NCBI GenBank assembly: GCA_938024995.1
Contig: CALJDU010000065.1
Coordinates: 1-38,341, forward strand
DNA length: 38,341 bases
Origin: an uncultured bacterium
GTDB taxonomy: Bacteria > Myxococcota_A > Polyangia > Polyangiales > Houyiibacteriaceae
Reading direction: 5' to 3'
The position numbers were made by a program, and so were the translations under genes. The notes beneath the pieces are model-generated. The model ran no database searches. It was not told the origin of the DNA and saw nothing but the letters and a program-made list of their open reading frames with translations. Below, piece after piece: positions 30,338 to 38,341 of the stretch. Position 1 is the first letter of the stretch, and each line of letters begins with the position of its first letter.

Positions 30338-32740
30338 TCAGCGTCGATCGCGGCGACGACGAACGATCACGAGCGAGAAGACGAGCGCGAGCGCGACCGA
30401 TCCGTCAGGCGCCGTCACGACCCCGCACCCAGACGCGATCGCCGGGGGCGCCAAGCGAAGCTCCGCGCGCCACATGCAGTCGACGCAGCGCTCCGTCTCA
30501 TCGTCGCAGAGCTCACCGAAATCGACGACGCCGTCGCCGCAACGCGCGAGCGTGCAGTCGCTCCGGCACCCGTCAGGCGCGTCGTCCGAGTTGGCGTCAC
30601 CGTCATCGCACTCTTCACCGAAGTCGGGCCGTCCGTTCCCGCAGTCGCCGCCGCACGATCGCGTCGCCTCATCGCATCGCTCACACCGCACATCGTCGGG
30701 GTCCTCGACGCACACGCCGTCATCGCAGCGATCACGGAGGCAGTAGGCGCCGTCGGAACAACGCGTCCCGTCGGGAACGTCGTTGGGAACACAGGCACCC
30801 GCGACGCAGGTGTCCTGACGACTGCACTCCGTTGGCGCCTCGCCACAAGGCGCGCCATCTGCCACGGGGTTCGCGCGACAGACGCCGGCGTTGCAGACGT
30901 CGGGTTGGTCGCACTCATCTGCGCTGGCGTCCCCGCACGCCGTTCCCGCGGGCGCGAGATGCCGGTCACATCGCCCAGCTCCGTCACAGGTGTCCGGCGC
31001 GTCGCACTCGCCGCTCGCTGGGTCGCCGCACGAGGTACCGGCGGCGACCAGGTTCTCGACGCACGCACCCGCTCCGTCGCAGGTGTCTGGCGCGTCGCAC
31101 TCGCTCGCGCTGGGATCGCCACACGCTGCTCCCGCCGCCGTGAGGTTGGGTACGCAGGCGCCTGCTCCGTCGCAAGTGTCGCGCCGGTCGCAGATCGCGT
31201 CGCCATCATCGCCGCACGCGCTCCCGGTGAGCTTTGGTGCGCAGACACCATCCTCGCCTCCGGTCTCGGACGCTGCGCACGCGGAGCACTCCCCATCGCA
31301 AGCGCGGTCGCAGCAGAGCCCCGCGACACAGGCGTCGCTTCCGCAGGTCGAGCCAGTCACACAACGGGAACCGTTTTCCGATGCCGGGGGCGCCACGACC
31401 AAGGCCGCCCCAGCGCTCACGTCCGCGGGAGCGTCGCTCAGGTCATCGCTCAGGTCATCGCTCAGGTCATCGCCGCGAACCCCGATGACGACGCGTACGC
31501 CGTCGCCGCCGAGCGCGTTGCCAAAGTGGTCACCCTCGGTCCCTCCCGTGGACGCGACGCGTCCGACCGAAGTGAGCGTCTCTTCTTCTCGTCCTTCTCG
31601 TCCCTCTCGTCCTTCTCGTTCGAGGAGGAAGCGATGGACGTCGCCGCGCCCGCTCGCGTCTTCGGCGCTGACGAGAACCTCGTGACCTGTTGCGCGAGTT
31701 CGAAGCGCGACCGCGTGGCCGTAGGTGACCGCCTCCGTGCTGAAGAGCTCGGATGTGATGATGGCGGCGCGGGAGAACACGCCCTCGGCATCGCGGAAGA
31801 CGTGCACCCCGAGGCCTCGACTCGCGCCGATCACGAGCACTCCGTCCCGCATCGCGAGCGCGCCGCCGAAGCGCGCGCCTGACCGCGGCGTCTCGGGCAC
31901 CAGCCGCGCGGAGCGATGCCAACCGTCATCCCGCAGGCAGAACACCGAGACCGATCCCGAGTCGAACCCGGGCGCGTCGTCGCGAGGCGCGGCCGCCGCG
32001 ATGGTGTCCCCCGAGAGCCGAACCGGGACGCCGAAGTAGGCGCCGCGATCAACGTCTGTGTCGACGAGCTTCGCGCTCTGTCGAAACGCTCCTGCGTCGT
32101 CCTGCTCAAAAACGTAGACCGCGCCGCGGTTGATCGCGCGCGCTCTGGCGGACGCCACGATCCGAAGACGACCATCGCGCGCGCGGTCGATGTCGATCGA
32201 CTCTCCGAGCGCGTCGAGGGGGCGCGCATCCGAAACGGTCAAGCGCTGAACCTGGCGCCAGAGCGGAACGGCGTCGTCGACCTCATCTGTCGCGCGTCGC
32301 GTGTAGACGTAGACCGCCCCCGCGTAGACGCCCGCGTAGTTGTCGGAGCGCGCGCCGACCAGCGCGACGTCTTCAAAGATCGCGACGTCCCAACCAAAGT
32401 TCGGGCCCGCTCCTTCGGGTGGCGCGAGGAACGCTTCTTCGATCCACGTGCCGTCCGGGTCACGGGCGTAAACGAACGCGCCCCCAACGCGCGGCGCCTC
32501 GTCACCGACGTCTTCTCCCAGCGAACGAAAGGGAACCGCGACGATGACCCGATCGCCATGCACGTCGACCGCGTGCCCAAAGCGATCTTCGGCGCCGCGC
32601 ACGTCGGCGCGAAGCGAGGCCTCCGTCAAAAGCGGCACGCGCGAGAGGTCCGTCATCACGTCGCTTGGCTCCGCGAACGCCGGCCGCGCGAACAGAACCG
32701 CTGAGAGAGAAACGACAACGGTGAGAGCACGCGAAAACAC
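30338..32740 (-). CDS. Large surface protein: FG-GAP-like repeats, Cys-rich repeats, MYXO-CTERM-like end
   Basis: An 800-residue exported protein. The Sec signal (about 1-23, cleavage after AFA) is followed by FG-GAP-like beta-propeller repeats (about 45-440; FGHAVDVHGDRVIVAVP, FGWDVAIFEDVALVGA). A linker contains short repeats (EGREGREGREE, DDLSDDLSDDLSD). Then come about seven Cys-rich disintegrin-like units of 30-37 residues with the recurring piece C-D-G-A-G-A-C and G-x-x-C-G-D, two C-G-N/D-G repeats of the kind common in myxobacteria (CGNGRPDFGEECDDGD), and a C-terminal SGCG, hydrophobic span and RRRRDRR. That end resembles MYXO-CTERM sorting signals processed by a dedicated peptidase. 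A surface adhesin-like role is inferred. It is followed 72 nt downstream by the aminotransferase gene. Confidence 0.85.
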   Translation of the reverse strand: MFSRALTVVVSLSAVLFARPAFAEPSDVMTDLSRVPLLTEASLRADVRGAEDRFGHAVDVHGDRVIVAVPFRSLGEDVGDEAPRVGGAFVYARDPDGTWIEEAFLAPPEGAGPNFGWDVAIFEDVALVGARSDNYAGVYAGAVYVYTRRATDEVDDAVPLWRQVQRLTVSDARPLDALGESIDIDRARDGRLRIVASARARAINRGAVYVFEQDDAGAFRQSAKLVDTDVDRGAYFGVPVRLSGDTIAAAAPRDDAPGFDSGSVSVFCLRDDGWHRSARLVPETPRSGARFGGALAMRDGVLVIGASRGLGVHVFRDAEGVFSRAAIITSELFSTEAVTYGHAVALRTRATGHEVLVSAEDASGRGDVHRFLLEREGREGREGREEETLTSVGRVASTGGTEGDHFGNALGGDGVRVVIGVRGDDLSDDLSDDLSDAPADVSAGAALVVAPPASENGSRCVTGSTCGSDACVAGLCCDRACDGECSACAASETGGEDGVCAPKLTGSACGDDGDAICDRRDTCDGAGACVPNLTAAGAACGDPSASECDAPDTCDGAGACVENLVAAGTSCGDPASGECDAPDTCDGAGRCDRHLAPAGTACGDASADECDQPDVCNAGVCRANPVADGAPCGEAPTECSRQDTCVAGACVPNDVPDGTRCSDGAYCLRDRCDDGVCVEDPDDVRCERCDEATRSCGGDCGNGRPDFGEECDDGDANSDDAPDGCRSDCTLARCGDGVVDFGELCDDETERCVDCMWRAELRLAPPAIASGCGVVTAPDGSVALALVFSLVIVRRRRDRR

Positions 32741-32847
32741 CCTCTACGCATAGCGCCTAAAGGCGTACCCCTAAACGAAAAAGCACCCTTTGGTGCGAAG
32801 GTTCACCGACGGGTCCCGTGCTCTATCCCGCTTGAGTGATGAGGACT

Positions 32848-33786
32848 TCAACGTTCGAGTGCGCTGCGCTCCAGAGCCGCCAGCGTGTCGATCAAGAGAT
32901 CACGTTCGCCGTCGCGCTCGTGTGTCTTCGCGGAGCGATGCGTCGGGCGCTGACGACGGTCGTGATAGAAGCCGCCGCTGGCGATCCCGGGGTCCCGTTC
33001 ACCGCGACGCTGCGCCGCGAGCCACACGATCGTGTCTGCGCCTTCCGCCGGTGTTCGGAGGACGCTCTTCGTCAGCTTATGAAACGTCGGGAGCGAGGTG
33101 CGGACGCCCGCGGTGTCTGCCCAACCGGGATGCATGCTCGTGAAGAGCAAGCGTGGGTGTCGCGCCGCCCATAGCTCCGTGAGCACGACCTGCGCCCGCT
33201 TGTGCTGCGCGTACGCGCGCGCGCCGTCCCAAGGCGAGAGCCCCTTGCACTGGAGATCGGAAACGCGCAGCCGCTGGGTGTACATACCGCCGCTGCTCAC
33301 GCTGATAACGTGCGCGCCGTCGCTGAGAGAATCCATCAAGCGCGATGTGATCGAGAAACCGGCCAGCAAGTTGGTGGCGAAGCTCGTCTCAAGACCCTCA
33401 CTCGTGTGCGTCCGCGCGTTCAAGAGCACGCCTGCGTTGTGAATGAGCACATCGATCGCGGGCCCGCGCTTCAGCTGCGCAGCGAGCGCGACCGACTGCG
33501 CGACGCTCGAGAGATCGCAGATCGCGGCGGCGACCTGTCCGCCGTTCGCCTCGAGCTCGCGCACCACACGGGCGACCTTCGTCTCGTTTCGCGCGACCAA
33601 CGTGAGCGTCGCGCCCAGGGCAGAGAGACCTCTCGCGGTCGCGAGGCCGAGCCCCGAGGTCGCGCCGGTCACGACGATGTGTTGGCCGCTCAGGTCGGTC
33701 TTGATCGGCGGGTGTGGACGGAGCTTGTTGCCGAGCTTCGTATAACCGAGGAGCGAAGAGTCGAGCGCGCGATCAAGGAGACCCAT
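32848..33786 (-). CDS. Short-chain dehydrogenase/reductase
   Basis: A 312-residue classical SDR from ATG 33786. Cofactor motif TGATSGLG at 40-47, NAG in LIHNAGVLL, catalytic Ser in ISVSSGGMY and YAQHK as the Tyr-x-x-x-Lys pair are all present. The N-terminal DRALDSSLLGYTKLGNKLR and overall layout resemble DHRS12/retinol-dehydrogenase-like members that often act on lipophilic alcohols; the substrate is unknown. An in-frame start at 33822 gives a less family-like extension. The C-terminus (after about 270) is charged and poorly conserved. It sits in the leftward run between the collagenase-like gene and the large surface-protein gene. Confidence 0.9.
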   Translation of the reverse strand: MGLLDRALDSSLLGYTKLGNKLRPHPPIKTDLSGQHIVVTGATSGLGLATARGLSALGATLTLVARNETKVARVVRELEANGGQVAAAICDLSSVAQSVALAAQLKRGPAIDVLIHNAGVLLNARTHTSEGLETSFATNLLAGFSITSRLMDSLSDGAHVISVSSGGMYTQRLRVSDLQCKGLSPWDGARAYAQHKRAQVVLTELWAARHPRLLFTSMHPGWADTAGVRTSLPTFHKLTKSVLRTPAEGADTIVWLAAQRRGERDPGIASGGFYHDRRQRPTHRSAKTHERDGERDLLIDTLAALERSALER

Positions 33787-33835
33787 GCCGAAGGTTCTGC
33801 GGTCTGTTGCGTGAACAGACAAGCGGGAACGCCGC

Positions 33836-36091
33836 CTACATCATGAATGGGCCTTCGCAGGCGTACTCCGCGATCGGGTACTCACCACCGGACATGCCCA
33901 GCGTGATCTCCGAGAACGAACAGTTCATCAGCTCGAAGTTCGGGATCCCGCTGTCGGCGGCGTCTTCAAGGAGCTCGTCGAGCGAGGCATCGATGGTCCG
34001 CCACGCCTCGTCTTCGCTGTAGCTCGGTCGCACCGATCCCGTGATCGTGCCGGTGCAGCGGAACCCGCGGAAGCGCGCGCCCGCAGTGGTCTCTTCGCAC
34101 GTCGCGGCGGCGCCGAGCCGCGTTGCGTTGATCGCGCTTTGGATCTCGGAGAGGGACCCGCTCAGCGGCGCGCTCGGAATGGTCGTCTCGATGTCGTCGA
34201 GCGAACCGTCCGCCAGCAGGTCGGTGAGGTAGGCGTGGTACGCAGCGTTCAGCCCGCTGTCCGATCGCAGCGACGCGATCGTTCCGTCCATCCCCGAGGT
34301 GCTCCCGTCGCGCGCCGCGAACATCAGGTTTCGCATTGTCGAGAGACGGTTGCGGTAGAGGTAGTCGAAGAAGAGCCCGGCGTAGTTGTAGAAGCGGAAG
34401 CCCGACGCGTACGACGCGCGCGTGATCTCGTTCACGGTCATGTACGCGCTGTCGCTTCGAATGTTGTCGACGAGCTGGGCGCGGGTTCGGATCCCGCGTC
34501 GCGACGTGCCCCACGCGAGGAACTCCGCGATGCCTTCGTCGTAGAAGACCATCCGGTTGCTGTCGTAGATCGGGTGATCGCCCCAGAGCCCGGCGGCCGC
34601 GTACCGCCCGAGCAAGTAGTGCACGTACTCATGCCGCACGAGCTCCTCGAGCGTGAAGACGGACTCTTCCGGTGTGCGCTCGTAGGTGTAGAGCGTGCCG
34701 TCTTGCTCGATGTAGATGCCGCCGTTGGAGGTGGAGAGACCGTAGAGCCACCCGTTGTAGGTCTCATACGCATCGCGCGTGCCGTAGATCTTGAACGTCG
34801 CCATCTCGTTCATGTCGCCGCTGATCGGAGGCGCAGACTCCATGATTCGCTCGAAACGATGGCGGACCTGGGTGAGCGCGTAGTGGAGGCGAAGCGTCTC
34901 TTCAAACGAGAGCGGCGTGCGGAACGTGATGTTGCCCATCACCCAGGTGTTCGGGAAAACGGTGTCCTCGATCTCCGGGACGATCGTGTCGCGACAGAGC
35001 ACATCGCCGTCGGCCGTCATGCATCCGTGATGATCGTCCAGCGCGCCGACGATCCACAGGAACGGCTGAGATACGCGCGGGAAGCGCTCCAGTAAGTCGG
35101 TCAGCAAGCGCTGTCCCCGCTCGCGGAAGCGATCGATCGAGCTGAAGAAGCCGAGCGTGTAGATCGCGTTGTTGATGATGAACTCGGGGGCGCAGCCGTC
35201 GGTGGCCAATCGCGCGAGGGCGTTGAAGAGCCCGTCGTCCACCGACGCGATGAAGGCCTCGTCCCCATTGCTCACCGCGCGCGCCATGCCGGCCATCAAT
35301 CCGAAGAGCGCGTTGCCTCGGTAGTACGTGATCGACCCGTCGACCACTGCGTCCGCGCCCGCGTTGAGCACAGAGGTCCACAGCGGAACCTGGGTGTGAA
35401 GCAAGCTCGCCCCGTCAGCCGCTTGGGCGAGCGTCTCGATGACCTGATGTTCACCGTCACCCGCGCGCGACGGATCGACCGCTCCCGCCATCGCGCTCAG
35501 CGCGCTCTCGGTCGCGATGAGCATTTGCGGCCGGTCGCTCCCCGCGAAGCGATCGCCGCCGTAGAAGTCGTGGTACCAGCGGAGGCGCAAGTAGAAGAGG
35601 AGCGAGTTCTCGGCGTTGGCGTTGTTGCCCGCGTAGCTTCCCGCGCCCGCCACCAGAGCGTCCGACACCGCGCGAATGTTGGCGTCGTTCGAGAGCGAGC
35701 TCGCGACGTTGCCGTCGAGCGTCCACAGGAAGTAGAGGCAGGTGGACGGCTTGCTGCGCAAGTAGCTCACGGTCGCGGTGGGCGAGAGCCCCGCCAAGTC
35801 GGACGAGACGCCTTGCGTGCACGAGGGTGCAGCCTCCGCTGGCGGACCATCGCCGGGAACGCACTCCGCAGGCGGTCCTGCGTCCACCGCGGTGTCCCCG
35901 CCCGCGTCCACCAAGGGATCCGTGGTGGCATCTGTGCCTCCGTCGACCGGATCCGAATCCCCTGCGTCGACGGTCGCGTCACCCGCAACGTCGCCCGTTG
36001 CGTCGAGCGGCACGTCATCGTCGTCACCGCACGCAGCAACAAAGAGGAAGCAAGAGAAGAGGCACGCCCAACGTTGGGCTCGGATCGGCAT
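33836..36091 (-). CDS. Lipoprotein metalloprotease, M9 collagenase-like
   Basis: A 751-residue lipoprotein. The signal MPIRAQRWACLFSCFLFVAAC has its lipidation Cys at 21, then an Asp/Thr/Val-rich linker to about 75. An alpha-helical region (about 95-420) resembles the activator part of M9 collagenases (SYLRSKPSTCLYFLWTL, LLFYLRLRWYHDFY). The catalytic domain has HEYVH at 487-491, with the third zinc ligand likely in DEGIAEF (E519 or E523) about 30 residues later, as in gluzincins. The C-terminal about 150 residues are unassigned. M9 enzymes cleave collagen and gelatin; a lipid-anchored version fits degradation of prey or host protein, but specificity is inferred. Confidence 0.82.
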   Translation of the reverse strand: MPIRAQRWACLFSCFLFVAACGDDDDVPLDATGDVAGDATVDAGDSDPVDGGTDATTDPLVDAGGDTAVDAGPPAECVPGDGPPAEAAPSCTQGVSSDLAGLSPTATVSYLRSKPSTCLYFLWTLDGNVASSLSNDANIRAVSDALVAGAGSYAGNNANAENSLLFYLRLRWYHDFYGGDRFAGSDRPQMLIATESALSAMAGAVDPSRAGDGEHQVIETLAQAADGASLLHTQVPLWTSVLNAGADAVVDGSITYYRGNALFGLMAGMARAVSNGDEAFIASVDDGLFNALARLATDGCAPEFIINNAIYTLGFFSSIDRFRERGQRLLTDLLERFPRVSQPFLWIVGALDDHHGCMTADGDVLCRDTIVPEIEDTVFPNTWVMGNITFRTPLSFEETLRLHYALTQVRHRFERIMESAPPISGDMNEMATFKIYGTRDAYETYNGWLYGLSTSNGGIYIEQDGTLYTYERTPEESVFTLEELVRHEYVHYLLGRYAAAGLWGDHPIYDSNRMVFYDEGIAEFLAWGTSRRGIRTRAQLVDNIRSDSAYMTVNEITRASYASGFRFYNYAGLFFDYLYRNRLSTMRNLMFAARDGSTSGMDGTIASLRSDSGLNAAYHAYLTDLLADGSLDDIETTIPSAPLSGSLSEIQSAINATRLGAAATCEETTAGARFRGFRCTGTITGSVRPSYSEDEAWRTIDASLDELLEDAADSGIPNFELMNCSFSEITLGMSGGEYPIAEYACEGPFMM

Positions 36092-36211
36092 GCGAGGAAA
36101 TTATCACGCGCCGTGCAGAATCTCTAAGCGACCGCGACCCGAAAGCTTCAGCAGCCTGCGAGAAAGATCGCTCTGAAAGTGTGATCTTACAGTCGGGAGC
36201 GTGAGCAGCCG

Positions 36212-36688
36212 TTAGAGCGCAGCTTGGATCGCGGCGACGAGGGCAGCGTCGTCCGGCGCGACGTTGGGAGCAAAACGCGCGGCCAACGCGCCGTCTTTGC
36301 CGATCACGAACTTCGCGAAGTTCCACTTGATGTCACCTGCGTCGACCGGCGCCGCGCGCTCGGCGGTCAGCCACGCGAAGGCCGGGTGACGCGCTTCGCC
36401 GTTGACGTCCACCTTCTCGAACATCGGAAAGGTGACGCCATAGTTCTTCTCGCAGAAGCTCGCGATCTCTTCATGTGTCCCCGGCTCTTGTGCGCCGAAC
36501 TGGTTGCACGGGAAGCCCAGAACCGTGACGCCTTCGGTGTTCGCGTGGAGCGCCTGGAGACCGGCGTAGTGACGCGTGAAGCCGCACTTGCTCGCGACGT
36601 TGACGACAACAAGCACCTGCCCTTCGAAGCTCGAAAAGTCACAGGGCGCGCCGGACAGGGTGGGGTGCGAGAACTGATGAAACGTCAT
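36212..36688 (-). CDS. Glutathione peroxidase family protein (Cys type)
   Basis: A 158-residue thioredoxin-fold peroxidase. The catalytic tetrad is complete: Cys35 in NVASKCGFT (Cys instead of selenocysteine), Gln67 in GFPCNQFGAQEPG, and Trp122-Asn123 in KWNFAKF. Length matches the short bacterial BsaA/BtuE type, which generally uses thioredoxin and reduces H2O2 and lipid hydroperoxides. ATG 36688 has AAGGA about 8 nt upstream; longer in-frame starts at 36727 or 36829 would run into the neighbouring gene. It has no signal peptide. The collagenase-like gene follows 120 nt downstream. Confidence 0.93.
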   Translation of the reverse strand: MTFHQFSHPTLSGAPCDFSSFEGQVLVVVNVASKCGFTRHYAGLQALHANTEGVTVLGFPCNQFGAQEPGTHEEIASFCEKNYGVTFPMFEKVDVNGEARHPAFAWLTAERAAPVDAGDIKWNFAKFVIGKDGALAARFAPNVAPDDAALVAAIQAAL

Positions 36689-36738
36689 GCGGCGATCCTT
36701 GAGGGGACCGCCGCAGACGTCAACCATCGTGTTTTCGT

Positions 36739-38341
36739 TTAGCGCCGTCGGTTCGCGAAGAAGAGCGCGAAGAATCCGATGAGTGCGAAGCCCGCGGGAT
36801 CCGCCGCGCCGATCACGCATCCGCCACATCCAGACGGTGAAGCCGCGGGTGGCTCTTCCATTTCCGGAACAGGGTCGACGGCCGGCGTCTCCTCGACAAC
36901 GGGTTCAGCCGTGGGCTCCTCGCTGGGGTTCGACGGTGGGGTCGCGGTCATGTTGAGGGACGCGATGTTGTCGGTGATCATGTTCGCGAGCGGCTGCGCG
37001 GTGGGCACGGCGCCGCCGGTCAGGCGCGGGTTCGCCGCCGCGCGCGGTCGGTTCGCACCTCCGCCAGGCGGTCCACCCCAGCGGCCGCGGTTCGGTTGTT
37101 CGCAGGTCACTTCGCCTTCGAAGGGGTGCAAGATCACGTAGCGGCCCTGGAAGTTGTTGGACCCCGACTGCGCCGCTTCGCGCTCTTCCATCTCGCCGTC
37201 CGCGTTGGGCGTTCCGCGCCCGCCCACGATCGCCGGCGCAGGACGGAAGACGAGATCTTCGCCGAGGTCGTCGCGACCATAGCGATAGTGAAGGCGGGTC
37301 AGGACGTACGCCGAGCCGCCACCAAAGAAGCCGCTTCCTGGACGTGGACGCGCGCGCCGAGGTCGACTCGCCGGTCGCGTCTGTGGTCCGGGCGGCGCGA
37401 GTCCATCGATCACATCGGCGCCGAGCGTCGCGAGCTCGTTCGCCTGCAACGGTGTCTGAGGACAAGGATCACAGCTGGTCGCTTGCCAGCTGTACTCCGT
37501 CACGACGGTGCGCGGGTTCTGCTCCACGACCGCAGAGAAGAGCGATTCATAGAACTCGCCAAAGTTGTCACGGACGCCGTTGAGCACACGGATGTTCGTC
37601 GGGATCGTGACGTTCTCGTAGTTCGCGACCTCGTAGCGCTGGTTCTTCGCGAGCACGTGCACGATGACGTCCTGCTTACCTTGCGCGTTGAGGAGACCCA
37701 GCCGCACCGGGAGCGAAAACGTCTCGCTCTCATAGTGGAAGCGAAGCGGCGAGAGGACCGCGCGGCCATCGGCGAACGTGACCTTGGTGGGGTCGACCTT
37801 CGCGACGAAAAACTTGGTGCCCGCTTCGACGTAGCCGCGGAGCACGCCCTCGGCGCCGTCCGGGATGTTGTAGCGCTCTTCGCGTAGCCAAGTGTTGAGG
37901 CCCGAGCTGTCCTCGGCGCTCAAGATCACGATGTCGTACTCGCCGACTGAGAACTCCGCTTCGATGGTCACGCCGTGTCCACCGGGGCGGCCGGCTGACG
38001 CCGAAGGCCTCACGGGAGCGCCGGTTCGCCTCCGCATCCGTCGTCGGTCATAGACTGGAGCACAGGGGTCCTGCTCCCAGTACTCGACGAGCCGCGGCGC
38101 CGCGAGGTTGTCGACGCGCGAAAAAATCTCGCGCGGCAAGGTCTTCACGTTCTCTTCTTGGAGCACCACGGGCACCGGCACGACCATCGCGAACGCTTCG
38201 GCCGGGCCTTGGTAGTTGTTCTGCATCGAGAGCACCGTCTTGGTGCCGTCGCGCATCATCACGACCATGGTCGCGTCGTTGTAGAGCGACTGGTCGGCGC
38301 CGCTCACATAGAAGCCGCAGAAGGCGTGAGCAGAGGAGGTC
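36739..38341 (-). CDS. DUF2330 protein with C-terminal membrane anchor, 5'-partial
   Basis: At least 534 residues. The frame runs off the right edge: reading backward from GTG 38307, the codons encode AHAFCGFYVSGADQ, where AHA looks like the end of a signal peptide, so the true start is outside the window. The body carries DUF2330 hallmarks: MVVMMRDGTKTVLSMQNNY, FAMVVPVPVVLQEENVKTL, LAAPRLVEYWEQDPC, EFSVGEYDIVILSAEDS, LHYRYGRDDLGEDLVFR. A Pro/Ala/Glu-rich linker (about 450-495) leads to GCGGC, a hydrophobic span and NRRR, a MYXO-CTERM-like sorting tail. DUF2330 proteins are exported and of unknown function. It is the first gene of the leftward run in view. Confidence 0.88.
   Translation of the reverse strand, partial: TSSAHAFCGFYVSGADQSLYNDATMVVMMRDGTKTVLSMQNNYQGPAEAFAMVVPVPVVLQEENVKTLPREIFSRVDNLAAPRLVEYWEQDPCAPVYDRRRMRRRTGAPVRPSASAGRPGGHGVTIEAEFSVGEYDIVILSAEDSSGLNTWLREERYNIPDGAEGVLRGYVEAGTKFFVAKVDPTKVTFADGRAVLSPLRFHYESETFSLPVRLGLLNAQGKQDVIVHVLAKNQRYEVANYENVTIPTNIRVLNGVRDNFGEFYESLFSAVVEQNPRTVVTEYSWQATSCDPCPQTPLQANELATLGADVIDGLAPPGPQTRPASRPRRARPRPGSGFFGGGSAYVLTRLHYRYGRDDLGEDLVFRPAPAIVGGRGTPNADGEMEEREAAQSGSNNFQGRYVILHPFEGEVTCEQPNRGRWGGPPGGGANRPRAAANPRLTGGAVPTAQPLANMITDNIASLNMTATPPSNPSEEPTAEPVVEETPAVDPVPEMEEPPAASPSGCGGCVIGAADPAGFALIGFFALFFANRRR

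Noticed and set aside
29492..31882. 796-codon open frame opposite the aminotransferase and Cys-rich surface protein
   Set aside because: It spans two well-supported opposite-strand genes and their gap and shows Arg/Asp/Val-rich shadow composition.
36689..36829. N-terminal extension of glutathione peroxidase
   Set aside because: It overlaps the DUF2330 gene end and lacks a ribosome-binding site; family length fits the start at 36688.

Overview
The window is GC-rich, densely packed bacterial DNA whose protein content points to a predatory-type myxobacterium (phylum Myxococcota). A Polyangiales/Sandaracinaceae-like genome is my best guess. The grounds are several Hanks-type Ser/Thr kinases, an FHA-linked enhancer-binding-protein relative, a TIGR02996 (repeat-companion) protein, many secreted proteins with Asp-rich linkers behind a lipobox, disintegrin-like Cys-rich repeats, MYXO-CTERM-like and CFI-box C-terminal ends, and DUF3570/DUF4266, DUF2330 and AIM24 proteins. 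No phage, plasmid, transposase or CRISPR signature was seen. This looks like chromosomal sequence with an unusual load of short repeats.

Layout. 1-2.9 kb: a TIGR02996/LRR-like protein, then a leftward pair in which a small membrane-anchored protein overlaps an FHA-AAA-HTH regulator lacking the sigma-54 contact loop. 2.9-7.4 kb: a bifunctional-type Rel (p)ppGpp enzyme overlapping by 4 nt a tail-anchored Ser/Thr kinase, then the YchF/OLA1 ATPase. 7.5-13.4 kb: a Cys-rich lipoprotein, a soluble kinase with a changed catalytic loop, a membrane metallophosphoesterase, an AIM24 protein next to an RDD-signal peptidase I fusion, and a YceI protein. 13.4-15.6 kb: a 2-oxoglutarate/Fe(II) oxygenase 2 nt before a small lipoprotein with three Pro-Cys-Leu repeats, then a 16-bp tandem repeat and about 1 kb of alternating A/B tandem repeats with no convincing gene. 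15.6-17.9 kb: tolB, a GNAT acetyltransferase without a normal start codon, and a frameshifted barstar-like gene. 17.9-24.9 kb: a DUF4266-DUF3570 envelope module embedded in inverted copies of a dispersed hairpin repeat, a CFI-box surface protein, a PNGase F-like lipoprotein, tcdA and a DUF4332 helix-hairpin-helix protein. 25.1-26.5 kb: glutaryl-CoA dehydrogenase and tRNA-Ala(CGC) with a clear promoter and terminator. 26.7-38.3 kb: a leftward run comprising a secreted protein with an Arg-rich tail, an ABC ATPase, a DegT-type aminotransferase, a large Cys-rich surface protein, an SDR, an M9 collagenase-like lipoprotein, glutathione peroxidase and a 5'-truncated DUF2330 protein.

How the parts fit. 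The recognisable themes are stress and nutrient signalling (Rel, kinases, FHA regulator), envelope biology and protein export (signal peptidase fusion, TolB, lipoproteins, sorting tails) and secreted hydrolases suited to a predator (PNGase F-like, collagenase-like). The most novel-looking items are the oxygenase/PCL-repeat lipoprotein pair, the higher-order A/B repeat array, and the dispersed hairpin repeat that appears to supply the ribosome-binding site of the DUF4266 gene. All assignments come from reading sequence and motifs by eye; no database search was run.
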